DNA of 64,000 nucleotides, taken from NCBI GenBank assembly GCA_033439265.1, contig JAVTVX010000035.1:10628001-10692000 (forward strand), written 5' to 3'. This DNA is from Dillenia suffruticosa. Taxonomy: Eukaryota > Streptophyta > Magnoliopsida > Dilleniales > Dilleniaceae. The notes below the pieces were generated by a model. It made no database searches. It was given only the letters and a program-made list of their open reading frames with translations, and was not told the DNA's origin. The position numbers were made by a program, and so were the translations under genes. This document shows, one piece after another, positions 1-11,176 of this stretch (position 1 is its first letter; every line of letters starts with the position of its first letter).

Positions 1-352
1 TATTGGCATTTGCTTGGAGATTTACCAAATCCAAATCTTTACTACTTTATTATTCGTATTAAAATTATGATTATTTTTTTTGGAAAGAAAAAGATCTCTT
101 CTTCTGAATGTCTGTTTCTTCACTGCAACTTTTTCCCAGCAGTCATTTGCATCAATCAAGTTAAATGATTCATCTCTTATTCCAAACCCCTGGTATCCTG
201 GCCATCCTCACTAGTCTATTAGTTGATCCAATGATAAAGCACTAACACCCTTCCTTGTTGGGGCCTGCGCATTGCTTTGGCACATGGTGTTTCCTTCAAG
301 CAAGAGTAGACGGTGAAGACCCTCATCACAACTAACAACTTATTGGACTTTC

Positions 353-355
<3 letters not shown>
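1..355. other. Intergenic, no gene seen
   Basis: No supported reading frame, splice pattern or RNA gene was recognised here. The sequence is less AT-rich than what follows, so it could be the edge of a gene lying to the left, but nothing in it proves that. Confidence 0.4.

Positions 356-390
<35 letters not shown>
356..390. repeat. (GA)n microsatellite
   Basis: About 17 uninterrupted AG dinucleotides. A second GA tract of similar length lies downstream of the PKS-like gene near 11.0 kb. Confidence 0.95.
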
Positions 391-391
<1 letters not shown>

Positions 392-1610
392 CAGCTAATA
401 GGGTTTAGAAAAGGGCAAAACCACATAAATCCAAGACATACATAACACATTTCAACACATCTCTCGAATTGGCCTTCCTTTGGCGGTATTTGCGGTGGAA
501 TTGTTGGCAAATCTACAACATAACTATGCCAAAGTTTTTCTTTTATTTAATTTTTGCAAAATCATCTTGAAGTGAAGCAAGTTTGGAACAGAATTTGCAT
601 ATTGAGAGTGTATTGCTACTAATTATGTATAAGACGTAGGCTGGCTTTTGACCGGCCTTGAGCCCTTGTTGTAGGCCTATGCCCGAGTGTTGCCTAATAT
701 GAACAAAGTATACGAAATGTCCAAAGTCCAAAAGTGAAGAAATCTGACTCAGAAAAGTGAATTGTAATCAAAAGGAAGTACAATTCCCTGACTGTGGTGA
801 TGCTAATCGCATGTTGGGGTCCAGTCGACTTGGTTAATTGTGTATCTATTACAACAATAACAGATTGAAACTTATTCTTAAAATTTGGGATCGATCATTT
901 GAGAGACAAATTTATAAAAAATAGAAAAAAGAGAAAAACAAGAATAAAAAAAATATATATATATATATAGATAAATAAAAAGAAAAAGAAAATAAAGAAA
1001 ATAAAATAAGAGAAAAATAGAATAAAAATAAATAAGTATATAAGTTAATAGATAAATATCTAAAATATATTGGTTTAATTTGTGCGGATTTTACTACGCT
1101 ATCCATTCCTATCTAAAACTATTTTCTCTTCTAAATCCTTAACTTTCATGTATAATTTGCATTCAAGTTTTCAATAGTTTACTTTATATTTTTACTAAAT
1201 CTCCTATATTGGTTTAATTGTGTATCTATTATGTTTTCTAATTATCAAAATTAATATTAATTTGATATAGATAGACTAATGCAATGTAGATTTCATCGGT
1301 GAATAACTTTTCACCCTAATTAAAATTTCAATCACGAAATGTTCGAATTTCACTCCCTGGTTTGGTTCGTGAATTTTGAAATAAATTAGGGGTGTTAGCG
1401 CAAGTGAAAACCATTTTTTTTTTTAGACTTCCACAAGTAAATTATTCGAAATTTGAATAACTTTTTTTCATGTCGCAGTCATGGGATTCATGTTGACAAC
1501 AAAAACTACCCATCCCGCCTTGAGTCCCCATTCTTCCATGTAAAGGAAACTAGAGTTCATGAAATAATGCAACGACTAAGCAAACAAAACTAGAATATTA
1601 AGGAAGAATT
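391..1610. other. AT-rich intergenic DNA
   Basis: Apart from a short (TA)n run near 950-968 and purine-rich low complexity at 910-1030, I see no gene or element here. Short frames on either strand have no recognisable composition or motifs. Confidence 0.5.
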
Positions 1611-1626
1611 CAGGGTTGTCCATTTC
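1611..1626. repeat. Target-site duplication of SINE (left copy)
   Basis: The stretch cagggttgtccatttct recurs with one mismatch (cagggttgtcaatttct) from 1719, directly flanking the SINE. A long duplication of this kind is typical of LINE-mediated retroposition. Confidence 0.8.
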
Positions 1627-1718
1627 TTTTTTTTTTTTTTTGATTATACAAGAATTTGACCCTGATATCATCAGGTTGGGGGAGAGGGATTTGTACCACT
1701 AGGCTGTCCCCTCGAGGA
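1627..1718 (-). mobile_element. tRNA-derived SINE, minus orientation
   Basis: Read on the minus strand, the element starts in a GC-rich head with a box A-like AGCCTAGTGG. About 35 bases later comes a box B-like GGTCAAATTC, and it ends in a poly(A) run, seen as the poly(T) at 1627-1641 on the plus strand. The body is about 90 bp and is bracketed by a roughly 17-bp target duplication with one mismatch. The promoter boxes, the A-tail and the long duplication together support a SINE. The family name cannot be given from sequence alone. Confidence 0.75.
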
Positions 1719-1739
1719 CAGGGTTGTCAATTTCTTTCA

Positions 1740-2410
1740 GGTTATTGTTGTAATTTTTTTATTGGGTATGATATATTTCGGTATGTATATAAATATATAA
1801 TACTTATTTAATTTAAAATATTAATTCAATAAATATGAATTTATTTTAATTCTAAAATTAAATTTTCAAATTATGCAATATGAAATCAAAACTTAAGAGT
1901 ATAAATTAAGAGTATTTAATCTAATTTTAGTATATATAAAATATTGAAAAATTAAGAGGGTTTTAACACAAAAGGAGTATACATTAAAGTAACAAACACT
2001 ATCTTCTTCTTGTTGTTTTACTAAAATTATAATTTTGTTCCTTAACGGAACATGTAAAAGAGATTCAGAATGTTTTGGTACGTATTTAATCCGAATTTCG
2101 GAAACCAGCCCAAATGTTGAGCAAGACAAAATTGTTCTATTTTGCTAGTTTTTTGAGGTACAATGAGACATTTTGATCATTCCGCTGTAAAAATTCAGGC
2201 TCAGAACATGGAATTGACAATCTTGGAAGAAAAGCTAGACCCAAATTTCAGGCTCAGAAGTTAGGCTCAAACTTGGTCCCTTACACAGGATGGGCTGGGT
2301 TTTTCATAACATGCATGCTTTCATATATTACGTGTCAAAAAATTCTGTGGCCGGGTCGGCTCAATTTTTAAAAGAAATGCCTGCCGGAATGAGAGCATCG
2401 CTGCTTGCAA
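1740..2410. other. AT-rich intergenic DNA
   Basis: No gene or complete element was recognised between the SINE and the first CACTA element. Frames here are short and of AT-driven composition. Confidence 0.5.
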
Positions 2411-2413
2411 TCC

Positions 2414-3767
2414 CATGGTAAAAAAACACGTTATCAGTAATGAAAAATTATCGAAAAAAAAAATCATCGGTAATAACAATGTATTTATAACAGATTAACG
2501 TTAGACAAAATAACAAAAGATTAGCGACAAAAATATTTTTTTTGGTAATCCGTCGCTGTAGTAGTTTAGAGTAAAAAAACAAAAAGAAAAAAAATCTGTA
2601 AATCTATCAGTGAGGGAATCTTTAGTGTCAGAAAAATTCCGTCGCTAATCTATCACTGTAGTGGTGAAGGGTAGAAAAAAAATTATATATATATATATAC
2701 AACTATCACCGATAGCTTCGCGACGGAATTTTTCTAACTAATTACCGACAGAAATTTTAATGACGGATTTTTCCTTTTTTTATTTAATAATTTTTTTTAT
2801 TTTGTAGAAGAATAATATTTTTTATATTTTATATTTTTTTTATTTTTTATTTAATAATTATTTTTATTTTTATTTTATTTTGTTGAAGAATAATATTTTT
2901 TTATTTTTTTAAATTTTTTATTATTTTTAACCCAAAATTTTATTATTTTATTATTTTATAATAAATTATCATTTTATATTATTTTATTATTATTAAAAAA
3001 TATGAGATAAACATGATAAATAATAATAAAAAAAGAATAGAGTAATAATCACAATGTGGTTCGGTAGTTGTATTGCTCTTAACATTTTAACTATGGCAGG
3101 TTCAAACATGGCTGGAGACGGCGGAAGCATTTTTCACACATTAAAGGAAACGGGCAAGCAAGTAGAAGGGTGGGCTACTGCATGGGCATAGGTGGGTGCG
3201 CGCGTGCGAGCGGGTTTAGAGGAGTTGAGGTGTGCGTCGAGCGGGCGTGTGCGGGCAGATTCAGAGGAGCTAGGTGCGTGTGGGAGTGCGTGCACGCAAG
3301 TGAGGACTCGTACAGGCACGGTTGAGGGTGCGTGGATGCATGTGAAGAGGCCAAGTGGGCAGGCGGGGTCCGTACGTAACAGCGCGTGAGGCGCAGGCAA
3401 AGAGCGTGTTTGGGCGCACGCGCACGCGTTATGGCTCCTCAATTAGCAACGAAAAATCTTCGTCGCTAAAAGTGAATTATAAGTAACAGATTAGCGACAG
3501 AAGTTTTAGTGACGAAAAAATTCTGTCACTGATATTTTTATATATTTTTTCTATCAACGACGGATTTTTTTATTGATTGATTTTTTTCATCGCTAATCTA
3601 TCGCTGATATCAGCGATAGATAGTCATTCATCGGTAAAAATTAGAGGGATAGTTTTCAACAACGGATTTAGCGATAAAAAAAATCCGTCACTAATGCACT
3701 TTAGAGACAGATATTTTACTTTTAACGATGGAAATTTCCGTCGCTAAAAGTGTGTTTTCTTGTAGTG
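2414..3767. mobile_element. Non-autonomous CACTA (En/Spm-like) DNA transposon 1
   Basis: The right end reads gtgttttcttgtagtg, the inverse of a canonical CACTA terminus. The left end, catggtaaaaaaacac, matches that inverse at 11 of 16 positions. Both are flanked by the 3-bp duplication tcc (2411-2413 and 3768-3770). The subterminal regions carry many copies, in both orientations, of short motifs such as gcgacggaattttt and ccgtcgctaa, the usual transposase-binding architecture of CACTA elements. The interior holds a GC-rich segment (about 3150-3440) with no convincing gene. No transposase is present, so the element depended on another copy. Confidence 0.85.
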
Positions 3768-3770
3768 TCC

Positions 3771-4260
3771 TCAAGTCTAATTATCGTTAAGACGCATAAT
3801 GATGTAAAGCATACTTCTAAGTATAAAAAAGTCAATAATAGTGAAAGCTAAAATTTTAATATTATAGAAAAAAAATCGATCATCTCTGTCCATGCATCTT
3901 TTTTCACTTTTATTATTACACCAAAATGATTTTCACGACTGCAAAATCTTCTAAACCCTACAATTCACTCTCTTGATGGTATGGAGTAACAGAATTCGGA
4001 GTTAAAATCTTCTGCACAGGGTAGACGGTGCTACTATTATCAAATAGTCTTAAAACCCCTTGAAACATAACCAAAAATCATTGATAAACAATTTAGGGAG
4101 TTCATTGATGCATGAAAACGTGGGTAGACGGTTGAATGTGCCACTGACCCATGTTCAAAAGCTTTTCATTTTTGCACTCATGTCCGGCCATATTTTCACA
4201 ATATATGTTAAATGAGTCCAACTCTAACACAATGCATCATTCTTTTTTGGTATTACAGAG
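3771..4260. other. Spacer upstream of FMO pseudogene A
   Basis: No recognisable coding sequence. The earlier exons expected for the FMO copy that starts at 4261 were not found here, so that copy is 5'-truncated. Confidence 0.4.
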
Positions 4261-4499
4261 GAGTAATACACCCCTGAATTCCACAAGTAGCAATGGTTGG
4301 ATACGCCAGTAGTTTATCCAACATATGTACATCTGGAATCAGTTGTCAATGGCGATCACAGTATCTGGTGGGAACATAAAATTGCCTAACATAAAGGACA
4401 TGGAAAGAGAAGTTACAATGTGGGAAGAGTAATGAAACAATAAGCTGGAAGATATTATAGGAGGTCTTGCATTTGTGCAGTCCACATATAGTACTATGA
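4261..4499 (+). pseudogene. FMO pseudogene A, penultimate part
   Basis: Conceptual translation gives the late-FMO pattern IHPxIPQVAMVGYASSLSN, followed by residues matching the helix-rich region after it, with several stops and frame breaks. The same stretch appears in FMO copies B (near 17700), D (33590) and E (43200). The copy stops abruptly at about 4499, where LINE sequence begins, and resumes at 10096. Plant FMOs of this type are FAD- and NADPH-dependent S- or N-oxygenases, normally about 450 to 520 residues. This copy retains only the last quarter and cannot be functional. Earlier exons are missing or unrecognisable. Confidence 0.8.
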
Positions 4500-4548
4500 G
4501 CTGAAATGCCAAGGTCTCGTAAGAAACTCAAGAAGGCAAATGGGTCCT
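4500..4548 (+). mobile_element. LINE fragment, left part (RNase H domain)
   Basis: In one frame this short segment reads into EGKWV. The same frame continues with LGISMNVGVADS on the far side of the copia element after removing one copy of the 5-bp duplication. This is the RNase H-like domain (RVT_3 type) of a plant L1-like retroposon. It shows that the LINE was present in FMO copy A before the copia element landed inside it. Confidence 0.75.
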
Positions 4549-4873
4549 TGATGAAATATATCATAGAGCAGAGCCCTTAACAAATGCAGCAAATTTTGTA
4601 AAAAGAGTGAATGCCCATATAGCTATCTTTTAGCTAGGATTGGAAGCATGTGCTGAATATTTTGCAAAAGCTGTTGAAATGGAATTGTTGCCAAGCAAAT
4701 GGGAAAAAGACAAAATTTGTTATAAAATATTATTGTAGAACATTCTTGAATATGTCACCTGTCATCCTTTCATTATTTGTATTCTTATATATAAAGCACA
4801 TCATGTATTATCTTTTCTTTTGAGAAATGAATTAGTAAAATCTTTTCCCAAATAGAATTTCGTTTTTTGTTCA
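4549..4873 (+). repeat. 5' LTR of copia 1
   Basis: A 325-bp repeat matching 9298-9607 with scattered substitutions and indels. It contains a TATA-like region (cttatatataaagc near 4785) suited to a retroelement promoter. Confidence 0.9.
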
Positions 4874-4885
4874 TGGTATCAGAGC
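4874..4885 (+). other. Primer-binding site of copia 1
   Basis: tggtatcagagc follows the LTR immediately and is complementary to the initiator methionine tRNA, as is usual for plant copia elements. Confidence 0.9.
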
Positions 4886-4900
4886 TACTTGATCTAGTAT

Positions 4901-7900
4901 ATGGCAGATCAAGGCATAAATGCCAATGTTGAAACAACAGATGTTTTAGCTCAATATAATGAAGATCCCTTGTGTCTTCAAAGCTGAAATCACCCAAGAA
5001 TGACCTTGGTTACATCGCCTTTGATAGATGGAAATTATCTTAGCTGGAGCAGATCAATCAAGATATTATTAGGGGCAAAGCATAAATTGGGATTCATCAC
5101 AGGAGCCTGTGAGGGTCCACCCAGCACCTCGCCAAAAATAGAGCATGGGAAAGAGTGGACTGCATTGTAAGATCTTGGATCCTTAATTCCATTTCAAAAG
5201 AAATTGTAGAGGCTTTCATTTACACAACAACACTAAAGAAATTATGGGAAGAGTTGCAAGAGAGGTATGGAGAGTGCAATGGGCCACTACTCTATCAGAT
5301 ACAAAGGGATTGTGGGACGAGCTTCAATGCTTGATGCCGGTTCCTGTATGCACGTGTGTAGTAGCAAAAGAAGTCTCAGATTTGGCTTCATTTAACAGAT
5401 TGATGCAATTTTTAATGGGGCTCAATGATGCCTATGCTCATGTACGTGATCAAATCCTTGTCATGGATCCACTTCCATCAGTAAATAGAGCATACTCGAT
5501 GGTGTTAAGAGTAGAGAAGCAAAGAGATGTGCATGCTATTTATTCTGAAAAAAATATGAATGTAGCAATATTTATTAGAGTTCAAGTTAGTAAGAAAGAA
5601 AATGGCGGAAGAGGTTTTGGGAGAGGAAGACTAAGTGTAGTGGAAGAAATGTTGGGAGAAGAATTAGAAATAGTGAGAAGGAGAAACAACACTGTGATCA
5701 TTGTAACATGGATGGGTATTCACAAGAAAATTGTTTTAAGATATATGGTTATCCTGACCGGTACAAGAACCTGAAAGAATAGAGGGCAAAGAGTACAAGC
5801 ATTAAAAGGCAAATGGCAAATATGATAGAGACACTACTAGACTTTGATGATGAATATGCAAACGTGGGTACCAAAGATGGCTCTCAAGTTGCAACATTGC
5901 CTCTATAGTCCAACAAGAACTAATGAAGTTTTTAAAAGGGAAAATGCCAGCAGACAACATAAACCAGATGAACTTTGCCCACATTAAGCATTTTGTAGGT
6001 ATGACATCTTACTATTTTGCCTTTAAAGTGTTTGGTTGCATAAAACCAAGTACCTGGATATTAGATACAGGTGCAAGTAATCATATGTGTTCATATTTAA
6101 ATTTAATGAAAAATGCATGTCTAACAACCCATTTCACACCTGTTTACCTACCAGATAGTTCAATAAAGCAAGTAGAATACAAAGGAAATGTAGATTTACA
6201 TCAAACCTTACATCTAACAAAAGTTCTACATATTCCTACCTTTCAATACAATTTAATATATGTCTCAAGGCTAGCATAGATAGCACAAATTAAATTTATT
6301 TTTTATCAAACTTATTGCTTGTTGCAGGTACAAAGTGAAGAAACATTAGTTGTTGGCAAGTTCATAGGAAAGTTATATTTGTTGGATAATTGTAGTTTTT
6401 AAGTAGGAAGGCTAAATTTTGTATTCAGTTGCAAGCAAAAAAAATATAAACAAATTACAAAAACTCTTGTATTGATTTTGGCTTTGTGAATGAAATTTCT
6501 GATGGTATTTCAATTGATTAGCACAAGAGACTTGGTCACCCATCACCCATTGTCTTACAACACCTAATTTTTCTGCAACCATATATAACCAATGCAGACA
6601 TAACTTCCTTACAAGACATGAAATCTGTCATAAGGCCAAGCAACAAAGACTTAGTTTTTTCCTAGCAAATTCGAACATCCCAAATTTTTTAGTTATTCAT
6701 ATAGATCTTTGGGGTCCATATAGATAATATTCTCTCACCAATACTCCATATATGCTCACTATAGTTGATGATTTCAGCAGAAGTACATATACTTTTATGT
6801 TGGTGCATAAAACCCAAGTTGTTTCTACTTCGATGGATTTCTTTGCCATGATTAAAACACAATTTGGGAAGAATGTCAAAGTCATTGGTACATAATTTAC
6901 CAATTGTGAATGCCAAAATTTATTGAGACAATTAGGAATTTTGTACTAAAAGACTTGTGTTTATGCTCCACAATAGAATGAAGTTGTGGAGAGAAAACAT
7001 AAACATCTCCTTCAAATAGCGAGATTGATTGTGTTTCAAGCTAACCTTCCTTCAAAATTCTAGCCATTTTCACTTCTCATGGCAATTTACATTGTTAATA
7101 GACTTCTCACACCAATTTTGTATCGGCACACACCTTATGAACTGTTGTTTGGCCATAAACCTGATTACAACACACTCAAAACTTTTGGATACCTTTGTTA
7201 TACTACAAATACCTTACCTCATAAAGATAAATTTGACACTAAAACCCATAAGAGTATTTTCATTGGATATAATAGTGGGTAGAAAGCTTATAAACTCTTA
7301 GACATAGATACAAACAAAATTCGTATCAACAATGATGTCATCTTCCATGAAAACATTTTTCTTTTCCTTCACACCCAAAAGCAATTTTCGCGCATACATT
7401 TGCCACTAGTTCCTTTCAACTCTAATTTGGAACCACAAACTAGAATTATCACACACCAACATATAGAGACCTCTACAAACACTACCTTTGAAATAACCCC
7501 AGAAATCGAACCTTCGAATTCTCGAAGTGATACAATTGAAACAATACCAGAAATTCAGATAAAAAGCACTAAAGTGAGGTCTAAACCTATATGGATTAAG
7601 GATTATGTAACGAATATGACTTCAAGTTAGAGTTTGTCGATAGCTGTTGTTAACTCAAATATCATTAAGCCCCGAACTTCGAAACACACATCTAACACTT
7701 TTCCATTTCGAAATTCATGAAATTTAGATGCTACACATGTCTTTCGTGTTGAATTTATCTAATTTGTAGGAACTAATTTCTTATGAGCAAGCATGTAAAG
7801 ACAGGGTGGATTGATGCTATGCAAAATGAGTTAAGTGCTCTAGAGAAAAACAATACCTAGGAATTGACAGAGTTATCAAGAGGAAAAAGGGCAATTGGTT

Positions 7901-9290
7901 CAAAATGAGTTTATAAGATTAAATTAAAGCTAGATGGTACAGTTGACAGACTAAAAACGAAATTGGTGGCAAAGGGATATCATCAAAAAGAAGGGATTCA
8001 TTATCAAGATAGTTTTTCTCCCATGGCCAAGCTAGTAACTATCAGGTTATTCCTTACTATAACGGCTGCAAAATGCTAGTTTTTATATCAGTTTGACATA
8101 AATAATGCATTTTTACAAGGAACTTTAGATGAAGAAGTATATATGATACCTTCAAAAAGTTACATAAAAGCAACTCAAGACCAAGTGTGTAAATTGAAAA
8201 AGAGTCTTTATGGTTTGAAACAAGCTTCTAAACAACAGAATCAAAAATTTAGAAATAAATTGAAATTATTTGGGTTCCAATAATCACAGCATGATAATTG
8301 TTTCTTCACAAAACAACGAGTGACAAGTTTTACAGCATTATTGATACATGTGGATGATGTTTTGATTGCTGGGGGTAAGATAGAAGAAATTATAGATTTA
8401 AAATCTTATCTACACAAGCTATTCACCATAAAAAACTTGGGAGAAGCCAAATATTTCTTGGGCCTTGAAATCGCAAGAACAAAAGTAAGGAATTTACATC
8501 AATCAGCGTAAATATGCCTTAGATGTGATAAATGATGCGGAGTTATTAGGAGCCAAGCCAACCAAAACTCCCATGACAAAAGGGATGAAGTTGATTGCGG
8601 ATACAGGGGAGAGACTCGACAATCTAAAACAAAATAAAAGACTGGTTGGTTGATTGTTATATTTGAATTTTACAAAATCTGATATCACTTATGGAGCCCA
8701 ACAATTAAGCCGGTATGTTAATGCACCTTCAAAGGCACAATGGAGTGCAGCCTTTCATTTGTTGAAATATGTCAAAGGATCGCCGTCTCAGGAGTTGTTC
8801 TTTCCTATTACTAATAATTTTATTTTAAAGGGTTGCTCAGATGCTGATTGGACTTCATCCTTGGATATGAGGAGATCCTTAATAGGTTACTGCATTTTTC
8901 TTGGAGATGCAATAGTGTCTTGGAAAACAAAAAAACAGACTACAGTTTCAAGATCTTCAGTCGAGGCCAAATATCGGAGCATGGCTGCTACTGTGTGTGA
9001 ATTATAGTAGATTTCTTACATACTTGTAGATTTCAAGATAAGTTCTCCCCTTCCTATTCCACTTTGGTGTGATAACATAACTATAAATTTTGTTTTTCAG
9101 AAAAGAACAAAACATCTGGAAATCGATTTTCACTTGGTAAGAAACAAATATAAAGAAGGGTTTGTTATACCACAACACATTAGTTCTCAATATCAACTCG
9201 CTGATTTGTTTACTAAAGCATTGGCTGCCCCTCAATTTCACAATTTACTCTGCAAGTTGGGTTTGGTTGATTATCACCAAGCTCCACCTT
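4901..9290 (+). pseudogene. Decayed gag-pol polyprotein of copia 1
   Basis: The start MADQGINAN at 4901 sits 15 bases past the primer site. Gag-like residues NYLSWSRSIKILLGAKH follow. The protease motif WILDTGASNHMC is near 6055-6090. Integrase remnants lie at 6500-7150. The reverse transcriptase active-site box LIHVDDVLIAGG is at about 8340-8375, and RNase H, with SDADWTSS and SRSSVEAKYRSM, runs over 8830-8985. ADLFTKAL near 9200 marks the usual copia C-terminus. Many stop codons and frame changes break the polyprotein into short pieces, so it is not translatable. Both LTRs and the coding order are kept, so this is a complete insertion that has mutated in place. Confidence 0.9.
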
Positions 9291-9297
9291 TAGGGGA

Positions 9298-9607
9298 TGA
9301 TGAAATATACCATAGAGTAAAGTTCTTAACAAATGTAGCAAATTTTGTAAAAAGAGTGAAGGCCCGTATAGCTATCTTTTAGCTATGATTAGAAACATAT
9401 GCTGAATGTTTTGCAGGAGCTATTGAAACAGAATTGCTGCCAAGCAAATTTGTTATAAAATATTTTTGTAAAACATTCTTGAATATGTTACTTATCATCC
9501 TTTCATTATTTATATTCTTGTATATAAATCATATCATGTATTAATCTTTTCTTTTGAGAAATGAATTGGTAAAATTTTCTCCCAAATACAATTTCGTTTT
9601 TTGTTCG
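9298..9607 (+). repeat. 3' LTR of copia 1
   Basis: Matches the 5' LTR. The terminal CA has mutated to CG. It is followed by the duplication gtcct. Confidence 0.9.
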
Positions 9608-10095
9608 GTCCTAGGCATCTCCATGAATGTAGGAGTTGCTGATAGTCTTATTGCTGAGCTCTGGGGCCTTAGAGAAGGGTTAAGAATAGTGGATGAAAAT
9701 AACCTTTCCAATATAATCATAGAATCAGACTCTTCATCTCTGATTTCCTTCATTTGTAAAGGTGTTTCAGATTTTCACCCCCTCTCCACAGCCATCAAAG
9801 ACCACAAATCACTCATGAACAATATTGGCTCCCATGTGATCAAGCACACCTTTAGGAAGGTAGCAGATGTGCTGATCACATGGCCAATTTGGGTCACTCA
9901 AAACCCATGGTATTCATGTCTTTGAAGCTCCTCCCCATTTTGCTTCCCATGTTGCATGAAGATGAAAATGGTATTTCTATTTAAGGACTTAGTAGGGCTA
10001 GTTTGTCCTTTGTTTTATTTTCATCTTTGAGCTTTTTCCCCATGGATTTTCTTTCTTATATCAAACAAAATTAATAAATAAAAAAAATAAATAAA
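9608..10095 (+). mobile_element. LINE fragment, right part with A-rich tail
   Basis: Continues the RNase H domain broken at 4548. Visible residues include AELWGLREGLRIVDENN, the acidic IIIESDSSSLI and HTFRKVADVLI, which match the RVT_3 RNase H at the end of plant L1-type ORF2. A 3' trailer follows, then an A-rich tail of interspersed A runs (about 10065-10095). FMO sequence resumes straight after the tail. The LINE is strongly 5'-truncated: only the terminal domain is present, as is common for target-primed insertions. I could not define a target duplication. Confidence 0.8.
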
Positions 10096-10210
10096 GACCA
10101 GATATGCCAAGATATCGGACGCAATCACAAAAGAAAGAAGGGATTCAAGGAGCGGTTCAAGGCACATGGACCGAGAGATTATGTAATACTATCTAGCCAC
10201 TTAAAATAGT
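10096..10210 (+). pseudogene. FMO pseudogene A, C-terminus
   Basis: An open frame of 37 codons beginning DQICQDIGRNHKRKKGFKE and ending at a TAG (10208-10210). It matches the last residues of copy B (near 17935-18057) and copy D (33800-33943), including the basic KRKKGF patch and the GPxDY motif close to the C-terminus. It is separated from its upstream part by the LINE and the copia element nested within it. Confidence 0.8.
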
Positions 10211-10990
10211 TGAAGTCACTATAAATGATGTCCAAATAGTAACAGGGTATGGGATTCAAGTTCAATTTGATTCGAGGATTAATGAAGGAACAACTAATTA
10301 TTCATTCTAAAAACAAAAAATTATGAAAGGACTCTCCAAGTCTTTCTGTCGTGCTCCAAAAGCCCCCACCTTTTTTTTTAATATTATTAATAGACGGCTA
10401 AAATCATTTTTTAATTAATTTGATTAAAATATTATCAGATTAATCTTAAATAAGAGTTTTCTTAATATAATTATTTTTTTAAAATTTTAAATTTAAAAAT
10501 TAATTAAAAATTTTAATATTTTTATCTATTATATTGATTATTCGTCAGTTAAAATCCCACTTCTTTACGTCATATTAAACGATTTTTTCTTGATCGGAAA
10601 TTTGCTATTTTTTAGTTCTATTGTTAAAAAGAAAGAGGAAAGAAAACCCAAGCACATTATCATCGGCTTACATTTCTAGGTATAATCAATTTTATACGGT
10701 ATGTGTCAGGCTGCCCCTCCCATTATATTGGTTGGATATAGTCGCCAAGAGATAAGGTTAAATCTTTTAAATAATTTTTAGTTAAAATTTAAGAATAAAA
10801 AAATTATATTATAAAAAATTTTTTAAATTGACCGATAATAATTAAATTAGATTAATTAGAATATAATTTTAACGTCCGATGATTATTAAAAAAATAAAAA
10901 AAAACTCAAATGCACATATAGAAGAAAACATTATTTAACATCCCAGTTACATCCGAAATAACATTTCAGACACAAAATGTATAAATTAAA
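10211..10990. other. AT-rich intergenic DNA
   Basis: No gene was recognised. Two AT-rich stretches (10380-10560 and 10740-10890) share motifs such as aattaatttgattaa in opposite orientations and may be a decayed foldback element, but no termini could be defined. Confidence 0.4.
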
Positions 10991-11003
10991 ACAATGGAAA
11001 GGA

Positions 11004-11011
11004 GGGGGGGG

Positions 11012-11045
<34 letters not shown>
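11004..11045. repeat. G-run plus (GA)n microsatellite
   Basis: About 11 G residues followed by roughly 15 GA dinucleotides, about 130 bases beyond the stop codon of the PKS-like gene. Confidence 0.95.
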
Positions 11046-11048
<3 letters not shown>

Positions 11049-11176
11049 GATCCAGACATTATTATCATACTATACTATTTGTGATTTGCTTGAAAAGGGG
11101 AAAGAAAGAAGAATGTGAACAACCAGTTCTCTATGTTGTGAAAGGAAGAGACAGAAGACCCCTCAATAGCTGTGGC

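Larger units (their letters stand above)
4549..9607 (+). mobile_element. Copia LTR retrotransposon 1, complete but decayed
   Basis: Two long terminal repeats (4549-4873 and 9298-9607) bound a 5.06-kb element. Both begin TGATGAAATA. The 5' LTR ends in CA and is followed directly by tggtatcagagc, the primer site for initiator tRNA-Met. A short purine tract (aggggа-type, about 9292-9297) precedes the 3' LTR. The 5-bp duplication gtcct flanks the element (4544-4548 and 9608-9612). The order gag, protease, integrase, reverse transcriptase, RNase H identifies Ty1/copia. The two LTRs differ at many positions, so the insertion is old. Confidence 0.93.

Noticed and set aside
3134-3442. Open frames in the GC-rich core of CACTA element 1
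   Set aside because: No recognisable domain, the frames overlap on opposite strands, and the composition comes from gtgcgtg words inside a non-autonomous transposon.
10380-10890. Possible MITE with inverted AT-rich arms
   Set aside because: No clear terminal repeat or target duplication could be found; the similarity may be AT-rich coincidence.
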